Assembly: GCF_007997285.1 (NCBI RefSeq)
Contig: NZ_VORX01000004.1
Location: 353,209-417,208, forward strand
Direction of reading: 5' to 3'
Length of the DNA: 64,000 bases
Source of the DNA: Gelidibacter salicanalis
Lineage (GTDB): Bacteria > Bacteroidota > Bacteroidia > Flavobacteriales > Flavobacteriaceae
Below are positions 9,375-18,002 of this stretch, piece after piece; within the stretch, counting starts at the first letter, position 1, and every line of letters starts with the position of its first letter. The notes under the pieces were generated by a model that did no database searches, was not told the DNA's origin, and worked only from the letters and a program-made list of their open reading frames with translations. Both the position numbers and the translations under genes were made by a program.

Positions 9375-10237
9375 TGAAGTTGACTCCCAAAATAGCACGG
9401 ATCCTTTTAAGGCTTACTAAAGGTGAAACGATACCTGCCAGTGCTGCCAAAAGCCCGGTGGTTAGCGAATTGATTGCTGAAAACATTCTCCTTCAAAAAG
9501 GGAAACACCGAAAAACCCTAACGCTCAGCAATCAAAAAGCGCTTTTCGTATTTCTTTCTAACCAATTGCAAATCCATAATTTGGAGGATTATATTACTGC
9601 ACTTGACAATGAGGAGTCCAGCCGTGCTGACTTTGTTAAGGTGGCAACCGACTCAAAAACGTCGAAGGAAAGAGCCTTTAAGGGTTTTTTGATCAATGCC
9701 TACGACCACATTAATGCCACTTTAAACGCCAAGGAATATCCTATTTCTCCCCATAATGGCAGTTTTGCATTTATCTATGATTATGAAAACTTCCGCATTC
9801 CGGAGGATATCACGATTGTAGGTGTGGAAAATGCGCGAAATTTTCGTCACATTCAAGAACAGCGTTATCTCTTTAAAGATATCAACCCGTTATTTATTTC
9901 GCGCTATCCACAAAGCCAACACAAGGATGTGATTTCCTGGTTAAAAATAATTCCCAATCGGTATCTGCATTTTGGAGATTTTGATCTGGCGGGAATTGGA
10001 ATTTATCTCAATGAATATAAGGTTCATCTTCAGGACCGATCCCAGTTTTTTATACCTTCCAATATTCAGGAATTGATACACCAATTCGGCAATCGTCAAC
10101 GGTATAACAACCAAATCCGAAATTTTGATGTTGAAATTGCAACTGAACCGCTTCTTGACCATTTGCTAAAGATCATTGAAACGGAAAAGAAGGGTTTGGA
10201 TCAGGAATATTTCATTCAAACATTGAAGAAGTTATGA
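9374..10237 (+). CDS. jetD: Wadjet JetD-like TOPRIM nuclease
   Basis: The 287-residue protein carries the JetD-type TOPRIM catalytic set: a VEN motif with Glu152, then GDFDLAGI with Asp202 and Asp204, which would bind the metal ions used for DNA cleavage. The N-terminal ~100 residues look like a winged helix (ARILLRLTKGETIPASAAKS). The length is short compared with the roughly 380-400 residues of well-studied JetD, so part of the N-terminal arm domain appears reduced. JetD cleaves circular DNA trapped by the JetABC motor. It is the last gene of the operon and is joined to jetC by a one-base overlap. Function as plasmid defence is inferred from the family. Confidence 0.82.
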   Translation: MKLTPKIARILLRLTKGETIPASAAKSPVVSELIAENILLQKGKHRKTLTLSNQKALFVFLSNQLQIHNLEDYITALDNEESSRADFVKVATDSKTSKERAFKGFLINAYDHINATLNAKEYPISPHNGSFAFIYDYENFRIPEDITIVGVENARNFRHIQEQRYLFKDINPLFISRYPQSQHKDVISWLKIIPNRYLHFGDFDLAGIGIYLNEYKVHLQDRSQFFIPSNIQELIHQFGNRQRYNNQIRNFDVEIATEPLLDHLLKIIETEKKGLDQEYFIQTLKKL

Positions 10238-10569
10238 TTTAAAAATATTTGCTCTCTAAGATATCATTGCAAGGGACCCAAAAGACCGTGATTGCGCTGA
10301 GCGAAGCCAAAGTGCGAATATTTTAACGACATTACAGTGCGACGAAGTAAACACGGAGTATTCACGATTATAAAAATCGAAATAATAAGGAATGAGGAAT
10401 CCCATAATCTTTAGAACAAATACTTATAAAAACTTTTAGATAACAAATTGACGGCTCTAGAGGGTGGTTTATGGGCTATATAAACACTTGTTTCAACCGG
10501 ACTCGTCAATGATGTACAAAACTCTGGAATATTCTGATGGGGAGGGAAAACTGCAGCGAGTAGAATAAC
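10238..10569. other. Intergenic between convergent Wadjet and HipBST operons
   Basis: 332 bases without a recognisable gene, RNA or repeat. It lies between the 3' ends of jetD (+) and hipT (-). I see no clear terminator hairpin with a T-run. Confidence 0.4.
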
Positions 10570-11502
10570 TTATTCGAACATCTCTATTCTAGTTCTCAAT
10601 AGGTTCAAATACTTTTCTTTCATCTCATCTGAAAGGAAAGAAATTTCAAGCAGTTCTTTCCATTTTGGGGTTGCCTTTTTTAGTTGTTGCAGTGTAGTAG
10701 CTATCGTTTTTTCGTTGAGCAGGAGTCTTTCTTTGGCATAATAGTCTATAAAGTCAGATGCTTTTAAATTACTTTTTTTCCCTTTCAATGTCAGTGCAAT
10801 TTCTTCTTCTGGATTTTTAATTGCTATCGTGGTATTTAAGTAATCATATATAGGAGTAAGCGTTACTTTATCATTTTTGGTAATTAGGGAAAAGTTTTTC
10901 AAATGCATATCTTCATTTCCAGTAATATAACAAAAAAGAACTCTTTTGAAAAAATCGGCTTTTTCAATAGCGGGAAATGAACAGTATTCGTCAAGTACGG
11001 GAATGAGTTTCTCCATTGTAAAACGGTATTTTGTGTCTCTTGAATTTCCTGTTAATTGAGCAAAATCTTCGGTTGCCAATTTCTTTCCTTTTCCGTAGCG
11101 ATCAAAACGCTTAATGAAATAGGATAAACTTCCGTCTTTCCCATAAAGCATCCCGTGAAATGGCACGTTTAAACCAAATACTTTAGCCATTCGCATCGTG
11201 ACATCTTCATTTTCTGGTAATTCTGGAAACAAATCATTTTGTGGCTTTATAATGTAGGTGCCAAATTGATCCACAATTTTAAATTCTTGATCAACTATTG
11301 AAATAGCCGCGCTAAGCTTTGGTTGTACTCCTTGAATGGAAAGCTTTTTAGCTCTGTTGGCGGCTTCCTGTCGAAGTTCGGCAGCCGTGTATGGTAAATC
11401 ATTTAAATGAGTAAGCTTAGGAGCTATCACTCGGAGTCCTTTTGCACTATATCTATCGGTACCACATAATTCATAAGTAATAGGACATCTATTCATAGTC
11501 AA
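10570..11502 (-). CDS. hipT: HipT-type Ser/Thr kinase toxin of a tripartite HipBST system
   Basis: The 310-residue protein is the kinase core of HipA without its N-terminal domain, which is a separate gene here. Visible motifs: a Gly-rich loop SIQGVQPKLS at residues 55-64, Lys86 in YIIKPQ, the catalytic GNEDMHLKN with Asp198 and Asn203, and metal-binding Asp220 in IYDYLNT. In HipBST systems HipT phosphorylates tryptophanyl-tRNA synthetase in E. coli O127. The target here is unknown. The loop has one serine (SIQ) instead of two, a recognised HipT variant that may change autophosphorylation control. It overlaps hipS by 14 bases; the ATG six bases further in (MNRC) is also possible. Confidence 0.88.
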   Translation of the reverse strand: MTMNRCPITYELCGTDRYSAKGLRVIAPKLTHLNDLPYTAAELRQEAANRAKKLSIQGVQPKLSAAISIVDQEFKIVDQFGTYIIKPQNDLFPELPENEDVTMRMAKVFGLNVPFHGMLYGKDGSLSYFIKRFDRYGKGKKLATEDFAQLTGNSRDTKYRFTMEKLIPVLDEYCSFPAIEKADFFKRVLFCYITGNEDMHLKNFSLITKNDKVTLTPIYDYLNTTIAIKNPEEEIALTLKGKKSNLKASDFIDYYAKERLLLNEKTIATTLQQLKKATPKWKELLEISFLSDEMKEKYLNLLRTRIEMFE

Positions 11503-11803
11503 CCAATTTAACCGTTACTGAGCCTACTAAATCATTTCCAGTAGCAATCAGTTGAGAGAAATAATCTTTTTTATCAATTTTCCCTATACGTAATAACCCT
11601 TCTAACATTACACCTTCAGGTAATAGACCTTCAAAAAATGGAGGAAAGGATGTATAACTATATTTTTTGTGATTTGTTGGCATGGTCAATGAAACCGCAG
11701 CATCTTGATAATTTTCATCATAATCAAAATTATAGTTATTAGCAGATACTTCTGTTAAAATTCCAGCTCTTTTCCCGTGGACATATACGATTGCTTTTCT
11801 CAT
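11489..11803 (-). CDS. hipS: HipS, stand-alone HipA N-terminal domain (antitoxin)
   Basis: This 104-residue protein equals the N-terminal domain of HipA on its own. It has the AGILTEV start of the fold, the conserved FPPFFEGLLPEG and the closing GNDLVGSVTV. In the studied HipBST system HipS is the antitoxin that inhibits HipT, while HipB mainly boosts it and represses transcription. Gene order hipB-hipS-hipT, with a two-base gap before and a 14-base overlap after, matches that system. The split is real: hipS ends in a normal stop and hipT has its own start, so this is not a broken hipA. Confidence 0.85.
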   Translation of the reverse strand: MRKAIVYVHGKRAGILTEVSANNYNFDYDENYQDAAVSLTMPTNHKKYSYTSFPPFFEGLLPEGVMLEGLLRIGKIDKKDYFSQLIATGNDLVGSVTVKLVDYE

Positions 11804-11805
11804 AA

Positions 11806-12015
11806 TTATTTAGTTAAAGGGCTTTTGAATTCTATCTTGATATTTAAAACTTGAAGTACTGCCAATAGATTATTGAAACGAACTGTTTCTTTGTTTTTTT
11901 CAATATCAAAAACAGTTGTCTTTCCTATACCCGCTAAGTCGGCTAACTGAAGCTGTGTGAGTCCTGCTTTTTTTCGGTGGTCTTTAATAAAGACGCCTAA
12001 ATCAAGATCATTCAT
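11806..12015 (-). CDS. hipB: HipB-type HTH regulator
   Basis: The 69-residue protein is a single Cro/C1 helix-turn-helix (residues ~9-60, KKAGLTQLQLADLAGIGKTT) with a short tail, as in HipB. It heads the hipBST operon. The palindromes TTACTG-N6-CRGTAA just upstream, one touching the start region, are likely its operators, giving autorepression. In HipBST, HipB alone does not fully neutralise the toxin. The start is fixed by the operon layout and the nearby first operator. Confidence 0.85.
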   Translation of the reverse strand: MNDLDLGVFIKDHRKKAGLTQLQLADLAGIGKTTVFDIEKNKETVRFNNLLAVLQVLNIKIEFKSPLTK

Positions 12016-12018
12016 TAT

Positions 12019-12177
12019 ATACTGTTTTAACGGTAAAAATACACAATTTAGTTGTATATGTATGTTGAAATAGTGAAAACATTTAAATGTTACTGTTAAG
12101 GCAGTAATTCGATGGGTTTAGTCATCAAAAGTTTACTGTTTTGAGAGTTAAACGCGTAATTACTGTGATGACGGTAA
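12019..12177. promoter_or_regulatory. HipB operator cluster (TTACTG-N6-CRGTAA palindromes)
   Basis: Four related 18-base dyads lie upstream of hipB: 12019-12036 (ATACTG/CGGTAA), 12090-12107 (TTACTG/CAGTAA, perfect), 12133-12150 (TTACTG/GAGTTA, weak) and 12160-12177 (TTACTG/CGGTAA). All have a six-base centre. The first starts four bases from the hipB start codon, so binding would block expression. Binding by HipB is inferred from position; the motif differs from the TATCC-N8-GGATA operator of E. coli HipB. Confidence 0.65.
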
Positions 12178-12286
12178 ATGTTATACATGTATAAAAGATT
12201 TATACTAGTTTTGGATTTGGCATTTAAGAAGGCCATTTCAAAACATACAATAAATATCTAAGTCCAGCTTATAGTTCGCTATCAAA

Positions 12287-12486
12287 TCAATTTACAAAAA
12301 TCAATTTATAATTTTCTTCTATATCAGCTATTTCAGGAGGTGATAGTTGTTTGAATTCTTTTTCTTTGGCTGGATTTGAGAATACGCCATTATTTTTTTC
12401 CAAGAATCTAACCAATAAAGCAACCATATCATCTGGCATTTCGAATACATTATCCAAATACGACTTAAATTCTTCATGTTGAGTTT
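12287..12486 (-). pseudogene. Decayed C-terminal fragment, probably of a Fic-family protein
   Basis: The minus strand keeps about 65 codons of good coding sequence (HEEFKSYLDNVFEMPDDMVA, then LLVRFLEKNNGVFSNPAKEK and FKQLSPPEIADIEENYKLIF) ending in TGA at 12289-12287. An in-frame TAA stands directly upstream (around 12487-12489) and there is no start. From memory, the pattern 'MPDDMV.LL.RFLEQN.G.LS..A..KEF..L' is typical of the C-terminal tail of certain Fic-family proteins, but I cannot confirm it. It is the remnant of a lost gene next to hipBST. Confidence 0.45.
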
Positions 12487-12544
12487 AATAAAAACAAATT
12501 GTACGTGGTTTTCATAATTGCTAATTAGAACGTTGTTGTGGAGT

Positions 12545-12652
12545 AACAGGTGTTTTTTAGTAAAAACAGGTAAAAAGATGGCATATTCTGTGAAAATAGG
12601 TATGAGGTTGGAATAATAGGTATAAAATCATGAAATATCGGAATAATAGGTA
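12545..12652 (+). repeat. Iteron-like A-rich AGGT repeats with 20/30-base phasing
   Basis: Five copies of an A-rich motif ending in AGGT occur, with the AGG ending at 12550, 12570, 12600, 12620 and 12650. The intervals are 20, 30, 20 and 30 bases, all multiples of about two or three helical turns. The last two copies share GGAATAATAGGTA. Such arrays often bind integrase/excisionase arm domains or initiator proteins, but none is encoded beside it and the role is unknown. Confidence 0.4.
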
Positions 12653-13145
12653 GAAATGAATATTGACAATATAAACCACTTGGGAAAAAGTTGACATTTG
12701 AAATTTATCATCTTCACAATAAATTCCATATCATGTTATTTTATTATGAATTTATTTTTTTTTATTACCCCTTAGTTTCTCTTTAAAATCCTGTTTTGTG
12801 CTACATATGTACTACATAACCTCTGTAAACCCCTATAAACGCTAGGTTCTAAAATACTGCATCGGCAAATAGAATGTGTTTCCCTTAGCAGTATATGTTG
12901 TCTTTTTTCTACTTGAATCTCAGTTTATTAGATTTATTTTTTGTTTTTCACTATTGCCTTTTTTGTATATTTGTTTGGAAGAGGATATCAATAAACACTT
13001 CAAAATTAAGGAAAATTCAATATAAAGAACATCTTAGAGATCTATTATCTTTGCAATAATACCTCCATATACTCTGAACTAGGGTGATTTATTATCATTT
13101 TGTTTAAAAATTTTATTTTATATACTAGAATTTTTCCTTCATATT
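12653..13145. other. Intergenic, very AT-rich
   Basis: About 490 bases with no gene found. A short near-repeat (GCTACATATGTACTACAT) lies near 12806-12823. A TATATTTG box near 12965 could be a promoter element, but it is about 200 bases from the next gene. Confidence 0.35.
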
Positions 13146-13166
13146 ATGAGAAAACAAGAAATTATT

Positions 13167-13835
13167 ATGAAAAAGGAGGAAATTGTTATTTTCGGTGCTT
13201 CCGAACATGCTAAATATACCATTGATATCCTAGAGAAGCAGAACCTTTATAAAATCCTTGGTATCATTGATATTAAACTTCAAAAAGGCACAACATATGC
13301 TGGTTATAAAGTTTTATGTAATTTTGACGATTTCCCTCAATTTGTTGAGGAATTCAACGTTAAAAAGGGTATTATTGCTATAGGGGACAATTTTACACGA
13401 TATAAAAAAGCTGAAAGTATTAAAACGTTAGTTCCAGATTTTTCCTTTGCTACAGCAATTCATCCAAATGCTGTTATCGGCAAAAATGTAGTAATTGGTC
13501 AAGGAGTGCTCATAATGGCCGGTGTTATTATTTCTAATGATAGTACCGTAGGAGACCATTGCTTTATAGCATCTAGATCGCTTTTGTCACACGACTCCAT
13601 AATGAGTGATTGTTCTAGTCTTAGTCCGGGAGTTACAATGGGCGGAAATAATAGTTTAGGCACATGCTCTATAATTGGTATGGGTGCTATCATATTACAA
13701 AGAATTCGCATCGGTAATCATTCTGTAATTGGTTCAGGAGCCTTAGTTTTAAAAGATATTCCAGATAATACTGTGGCCTATGGAGCACCTGCTAAAGTGA
13801 TTAAGACTCGAGAAAACACTGACAAATATTTATAG
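13167..13835 (+). CDS. NeuD/PglD-like sugar O-acyltransferase
   Basis: About 222 residues in two parts. Residues ~1-85 form the Rossmann-like PglD-type domain (EEIVIFGASEHA, GIIAIGDN), which binds the amino-sugar nucleotide. The rest is a left-handed beta-helix of hexapeptide repeats (IGKNVVIGQGVLIMAGVII, through IGMGAI and IGSGALV) ending in the VAYGAPAKVI cap common to the family. Such enzymes acetylate nucleotide-linked sugars for sialic-acid-like or bacillosamine-like glycans using acetyl-CoA. The start at 13167 (MKKEEIVIFG) gives the usual distance to the first strand; an in-frame ATG at 13146 would add seven residues. No other surface-sugar gene is nearby, so it is an orphan and the substrate is unknown. 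Confidence 0.8.
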   Translation: MKKEEIVIFGASEHAKYTIDILEKQNLYKILGIIDIKLQKGTTYAGYKVLCNFDDFPQFVEEFNVKKGIIAIGDNFTRYKKAESIKTLVPDFSFATAIHPNAVIGKNVVIGQGVLIMAGVIISNDSTVGDHCFIASRSLLSHDSIMSDCSSLSPGVTMGGNNSLGTCSIIGMGAIILQRIRIGNHSVIGSGALVLKDIPDNTVAYGAPAKVIKTRENTDKYL

Positions 13836-14206
13836 GTATTACGCTTTACACTACTTTTTATTGACTTATTAAAATAGATTCTGGTTACTCCATAATGTGT
13901 TTTTATGAGAATATATAAACTATTTTTAGCACACCGGGTTACAATTTTCTATTACACAACAAAAGAGATCTCCACTCTTTTATTTCTATATCAAAATTCA
14001 AGATGACTTCATTTTTATCATCATGAATGCAGTTAAAAATCATAAGTAAAATTACTTAGTTTTGAAACGTACTTAAATGTGTGGCTGTAATTTGAATAAA
14101 GTGATATCGAAGCGATGGAACTATTAATTTGGTCGCCGTGCAGTGATTTTTTTCGTTATATTTTTCTGCTATTGGATAACGAAGGGATGCAACCTAGTAT
14201 AAAAAT
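13836..14206. other. Intergenic
   Basis: About 370 bases with no recognisable gene, between the acyltransferase and MITE copy A. Its last nine bases (14198-14206, TATAAAAAT) are the left target duplication of that MITE. Confidence 0.4.
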
Positions 14207-14429
14207 CATTGTTGTCCGATAAAGAATCAAGACCGCTGCGCTGTTAGAATAAAGAATAAAGACTTGTTTGCAACTAGCTGACAAACAACGATCATTTAAA
14301 TTAAAATCGCACATTCCCTCTCGGTAGAAACAGTTTCTAAAATGCAAGGTCTCATTTCGGAAATATTCTAATGTCCCTTGCTTTAAATGAGTTTGTTAAT
14401 TTATTATTTATTTTTATCGGACATTAATG
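14207..14429 (-). mobile_element. MITE copy A (223 bp)
   Basis: A short non-coding element present four times in the window, here inverted relative to the other three. The ends are inverted repeats CATTGTTGTCCGATAAAG and CATTAATGTCCGATAAAA (facing inward). It is flanked by an exact 9-bp duplication, TATAAAAAT, at 14198-14206 and 14430-14438. No transposase is encoded; the open frame of about 63 codons inside is not coding. Terminal repeats plus a 9-bp duplication are compatible with mobilisation by a DDE transposase, for example of IS4-like type, supplied elsewhere (inference). Confidence 0.9.
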
Positions 14430-14494
14430 TATAAAAATATATGCTAGGGTTGGACTCCTTAACTGATTATCTAAAACTTATCTGTAACTCTTTT

Positions 14495-17068
14495 TTATTT
14501 CCATTCAAAATCTCCATTTTCTATCGTCCAATCATTCCCAAAAAAGCCCGCATATTTCACTGCATTTGTACCTTGATTTAACAAATTGTTGTCAAACATA
14601 ATCACATCGGGAAAAGTCGTGCCATTTACCAGATAATGATTGGCATAGGCTGCTTTCATGCCCAGTTCTCCTGTTGCGGTAATGACGCCTATGGTCGCCA
14701 CATCACTATCGGTTCTAGGTATGGTGTAATATAGTCCCCATTGATTTCCTGATAGTGTTTTATCGCCAATACGCACTTCATTGTTAGTAACCTGAATTGG
14801 ACTGTCTTTCAACAGAACCTTCCAGGCAGTATTATTGTCTTTATTCCCATAAACGATAACATTTCTATCAGCGTATTTTTCCAGTGAAAAGTCTGTGTCT
14901 TTAATCATATCAACATTGCCATTGGCACGATAATAAAAGGTTTCAGCATCAAAAAGTGCTTTATGATAATACCAATCGTTCTCTATGGTAGAACCATTAG
15001 TGGCATAAACGAAAACTACATTATTTCTAAAGGCATCTTTGAACCCACCATTTCTATGGGGCCCTTTTTCCTTTAAGGACGGTTTAGAGGTCTTGGCCCA
15101 GTTATTTTTATCCTTTTTAAAGAAATTTTTAAGGTTTGAAGACACTTTTAACGTATCGCCGTCAATAGTAATCTCATTTATACTTTCATTTAATTTCGAT
15201 AAATCAACTTCCAATAAAACCACGTTATTTGTGTTGATATCGAAACCTTTCTCTTTAGAGAAATCAAAAGAACTGACCTCGAAAGGCTTTTCTTGTTGAT
15301 ATATGGTCATAAAATGAGATGTTGCAGAAACTCCTGGTGATCCCGTAAAAAACTCTAATTTTTTGACTGTTGAATCCTTAGGAATAGTTCGCTGTTTAAA
15401 AAAGTCGAAAATTGGTTGCCAATCTACACTGTGGTTGCCGTACCAATGTGTACCATCAGGATACTCGTAATACGTGAAGTCATTGTGGAATTTACCAAGA
15501 CGTTCTCTCATTTCCCTTGCAATAGCAGTCGGAACCACATTATCTTTTTCACCATGCAAAACATAAACTCCACTTTGTAAATAATTGCGTTCCAGTTTTA
15601 AGGTTCTACTTGGTGTACCTGCTCGTTCAATAATGTTATGTAGAGGCGTATTAACGGGTTCCCACTTCATACGTTCCACAGTTTTTATTGAAATGCCTCT
15701 TTCTTCTAATTGTTCTGATGTCATTTCTAACACTGTTCTAGAAAATCCATCGCGATACGCCAATAAATCAGGGTAACCTGCACAAGGCGCTATTGCAGCA
15801 AATCGGTCAGGATACGTGGCTCCCAAGTACCAAGTACCGTGACCTCCCATGGAGTGTCCAGTAAGGTAAATTTTGCTTTCATCAGGTTGATAAATAGTTT
15901 TTGCATCTGCCAAAACTTCCAAAGCATCCAATCTACCCCAATCTTCCCAAGCAAATCCGAACGGACGGCGATTGGTGGGTGCAACCAAAGTGCCCCAATC
16001 TTTTTGAGCATATGCATTGGCTTGGTTTACCGCCTCAACTGAAGCTCCGTGAACAGATAAAAATAAAGCTTGAGACGCTTCTTTTGTTGTTGACGGCGCC
16101 ACACTATAATATTGTACACTTCCATCTATAGCACTGACAAACGTCTTTTTATGATGCTTGTATTTTGATTTTACCTCTAAGGGTACTGTTTGATTGTTTA
16201 TATGCGTTCCTTTGTTGTCTTTTAAGTTTAATTGTAAGTCAACACCTTCTTTTGAGGTATCCACAGCGTTTATATTAAAGGAAAATGGAACTTTTTGGAC
16301 GGATAACGGTGGAATATTGGCAATTACCGTAGTTGTAATATTATCAGCTATTTTGGCTTCAATTATAGCATCCTTAATCCAATACTCCGTTGCATTTACC
16401 ACTCTAATTGCACCTTGGTATGGTTTGCTTTCTTCCTGCAGAATATTGGGCATGGTCATATCTCTTGTTGTAAATTGGACACCAGTAGAGGGCGTAATCA
16501 ATCTTGCTCTAATTCGGGGGAAACGCCCCACTTTTAGTACAAAAATATTCTCTCCCTTTTTTAGTTTTATAGGAATAAGACTGTAACCAAAATCGTAGTG
16601 GTCGCCTTCGTGAGGGAATCCATTGACTAAAGCAACAGAATGCCCGGACGCTTCAAAAAGCACAGTCTGCTCTGAATTGGAGGTATAGGTTAGCTGAACA
16701 TAAGCCGATCTTAAGTAGCGGCCAGAAAAACTGCTCGTACTATCAATTTTTATGGATTGCCACTGTGATGAATTTCCTAAAAAATCAATATCAAAAGTTG
16801 ATTCTTTGGTGGCTCTGTATTTAGTGTCGTTTAAAAACCGATTAAAAACGGGGTCGTTAGGAAAGGAGGAGGATTCGAAGCTAAGATTCTGCATTTGTAA
16901 TGCCAAACCAGTTTTAAAAACATGTAACACATTACCTTCACTTACCTCGTTGATTTTTTCCTTACCGAAGTATTCAACGATATTACCAGTTTTCTGAGCA
17001 TTAATAGTATGCGTAGAAACACCTACGAGGAATAGAATTACACAGAATAATTTTAAATTGTTACACAT
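14495..17068 (-). CDS. Secreted alpha/beta hydrolase (prolyl oligopeptidase-like esterase/peptidase)
   Basis: A Sec signal peptide (KLFCVILFLVGVS, then INAQ) begins at the ATG at 17068. A longer frame from 17101 would bury the signal under 11 polar residues, so 17068 is preferred. The N-terminal ~300 residues are beta-rich. The alpha/beta hydrolase domain has nucleophile motif GHSMGGHG (its Ser is residue 406 from this start), an acidic residue in LHGEKDNVVP and a histidine in DGTHWYGN. The last ~290 residues form another beta-rich module. The length, about 857 residues, is large. The substrate is unknown, perhaps a peptide or ester released from a polymer outside the cell. It is monocistronic, with MITE copy A just past its 3' end. 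Confidence 0.8.
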   Translation of the reverse strand: MCNNLKLFCVILFLVGVSTHTINAQKTGNIVEYFGKEKINEVSEGNVLHVFKTGLALQMQNLSFESSSFPNDPVFNRFLNDTKYRATKESTFDIDFLGNSSQWQSIKIDSTSSFSGRYLRSAYVQLTYTSNSEQTVLFEASGHSVALVNGFPHEGDHYDFGYSLIPIKLKKGENIFVLKVGRFPRIRARLITPSTGVQFTTRDMTMPNILQEESKPYQGAIRVVNATEYWIKDAIIEAKIADNITTTVIANIPPLSVQKVPFSFNINAVDTSKEGVDLQLNLKDNKGTHINNQTVPLEVKSKYKHHKKTFVSAIDGSVQYYSVAPSTTKEASQALFLSVHGASVEAVNQANAYAQKDWGTLVAPTNRRPFGFAWEDWGRLDALEVLADAKTIYQPDESKIYLTGHSMGGHGTWYLGATYPDRFAAIAPCAGYPDLLAYRDGFSRTVLEMTSEQLEERGISIKTVERMKWEPVNTPLHNIIERAGTPSRTLKLERNYLQSGVYVLHGEKDNVVPTAIAREMRERLGKFHNDFTYYEYPDGTHWYGNHSVDWQPIFDFFKQRTIPKDSTVKKLEFFTGSPGVSATSHFMTIYQQEKPFEVSSFDFSKEKGFDINTNNVVLLEVDLSKLNESINEITIDGDTLKVSSNLKNFFKKDKNNWAKTSKPSLKEKGPHRNGGFKDAFRNNVVFVYATNGSTIENDWYYHKALFDAETFYYRANGNVDMIKDTDFSLEKYADRNVIVYGNKDNNTAWKVLLKDSPIQVTNNEVRIGDKTLSGNQWGLYYTIPRTDSDVATIGVITATGELGMKAAYANHYLVNGTTFPDVIMFDNNLLNQGTNAVKYAGFFGNDWTIENGDFEWK

Positions 17069-17101
17069 CGTATCTGAATTTTGAAAGTCATTTATCTCCA
17101 A

Positions 17102-17680
17102 TAATAAGCATTACAGTCTGATTTTATTATATTATTAGACCAAGGACAATTCTACGTCGGCTAAGGAAGGAAATTCATTCATACTTGTTAGGTTTAACTG
17201 TAAGCATAAAAAAGCTACATTAAACAATGCCCAGATTTCATGAAATCACTTTTTGTTATACTACATTTTCTATCTGTAAGGATTTTGAGTTTCAATTATA
17301 TTTTCAATGTTTTAAAATTACTAATAATCAGAATATCTGCTTTTGAAACCTCAATAAAGCTAAGTGCAATTAAATTTCATTGTTGATAACCCAAAATAAC
17401 ATCCCAACAGGCTGTTTTCCCATTGTTTTAAAATGTATGATTTAGTGCCATATGATGGCATTGGGAATTAAATAAAATCCCCGTCAAATTATTTATCTTC
17501 ATTTAGTTTAAATTGTTGGTTAATAGGTTGTTGTGTATAAATTTGATCGATTATTTTTCCTATCAACAGCTTCTTTTTATATTTTTATTTCCATCATTCC
17601 ATAAGGGAAAACAAAAGCGCTTTTGTTCACATTAATCATTAAAAATTTTAAAGAAGAACACTGTATTATTAATTGAACGA
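17102..17680. other. Intergenic between divergent genes
   Basis: About 580 AT-rich bases hold the promoters of the divergent hydrolase (-) and HTH gene (+). I see no RNA gene and no repeat, and cannot place promoters with confidence. Confidence 0.35.
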
Positions 17681-17941
17681 TTGGATGGTTTAGAAAAATT
17701 GATGGTCGGACAAAAAGAAGTTTTGACCTTTAACGAAGCCTGTGATTATACAGGTATATCCCGAAGCTATCTCTACAAACTGACCTCTTCAGGGAAAATA
17801 TCACACTCCAAACCCAACTGCAAAATGCTCTTCTTTGAGAGGCGCAAGCTTGTAGAATGGTTACTTCAAAACAAGCGACAATCGCAACACGACATAGAGA
17901 GTGAGGCATTAGCCTATTCTTTGAGGAATAAGCGAATATGA
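17681..17941 (+). CDS. Small excisionase-type HTH (HTH_17) DNA-binding protein
   Basis: The 86-residue protein is a MerR-like winged helix of the excisionase family: LTFNEACDYTGISRSYLYKL, then the wing segment SSGKISHSKPNCKMLFFERR and EWLLQN. Bacteroidota use such proteins as Xis-like factors or control genes of mobile elements, but no integrase lies nearby, so it may be a leftover. It ends 62 bases before the 3' end of the large phosphoesterase gene on the opposite strand. An internal ATG at 17702 (MVGQKEVLTF) is another possible start. Confidence 0.8.
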   Translation: MDGLEKLMVGQKEVLTFNEACDYTGISRSYLYKLTSSGKISHSKPNCKMLFFERRKLVEWLLQNKRQSQHDIESEALAYSLRNKRI

Positions 17942-18002
17942 TCAGAAACTAGTGCTGATTCGCAAGAGTCAACTTATTTTGAATCAAATAAATAGCTAGT
18001 TT

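Noticed and set aside
10570..11803. Frameshifted single hipA
   Set aside because: hipS has its own stop and hipT its own start with a 14-base overlap, and the order is that of functional HipBST systems.
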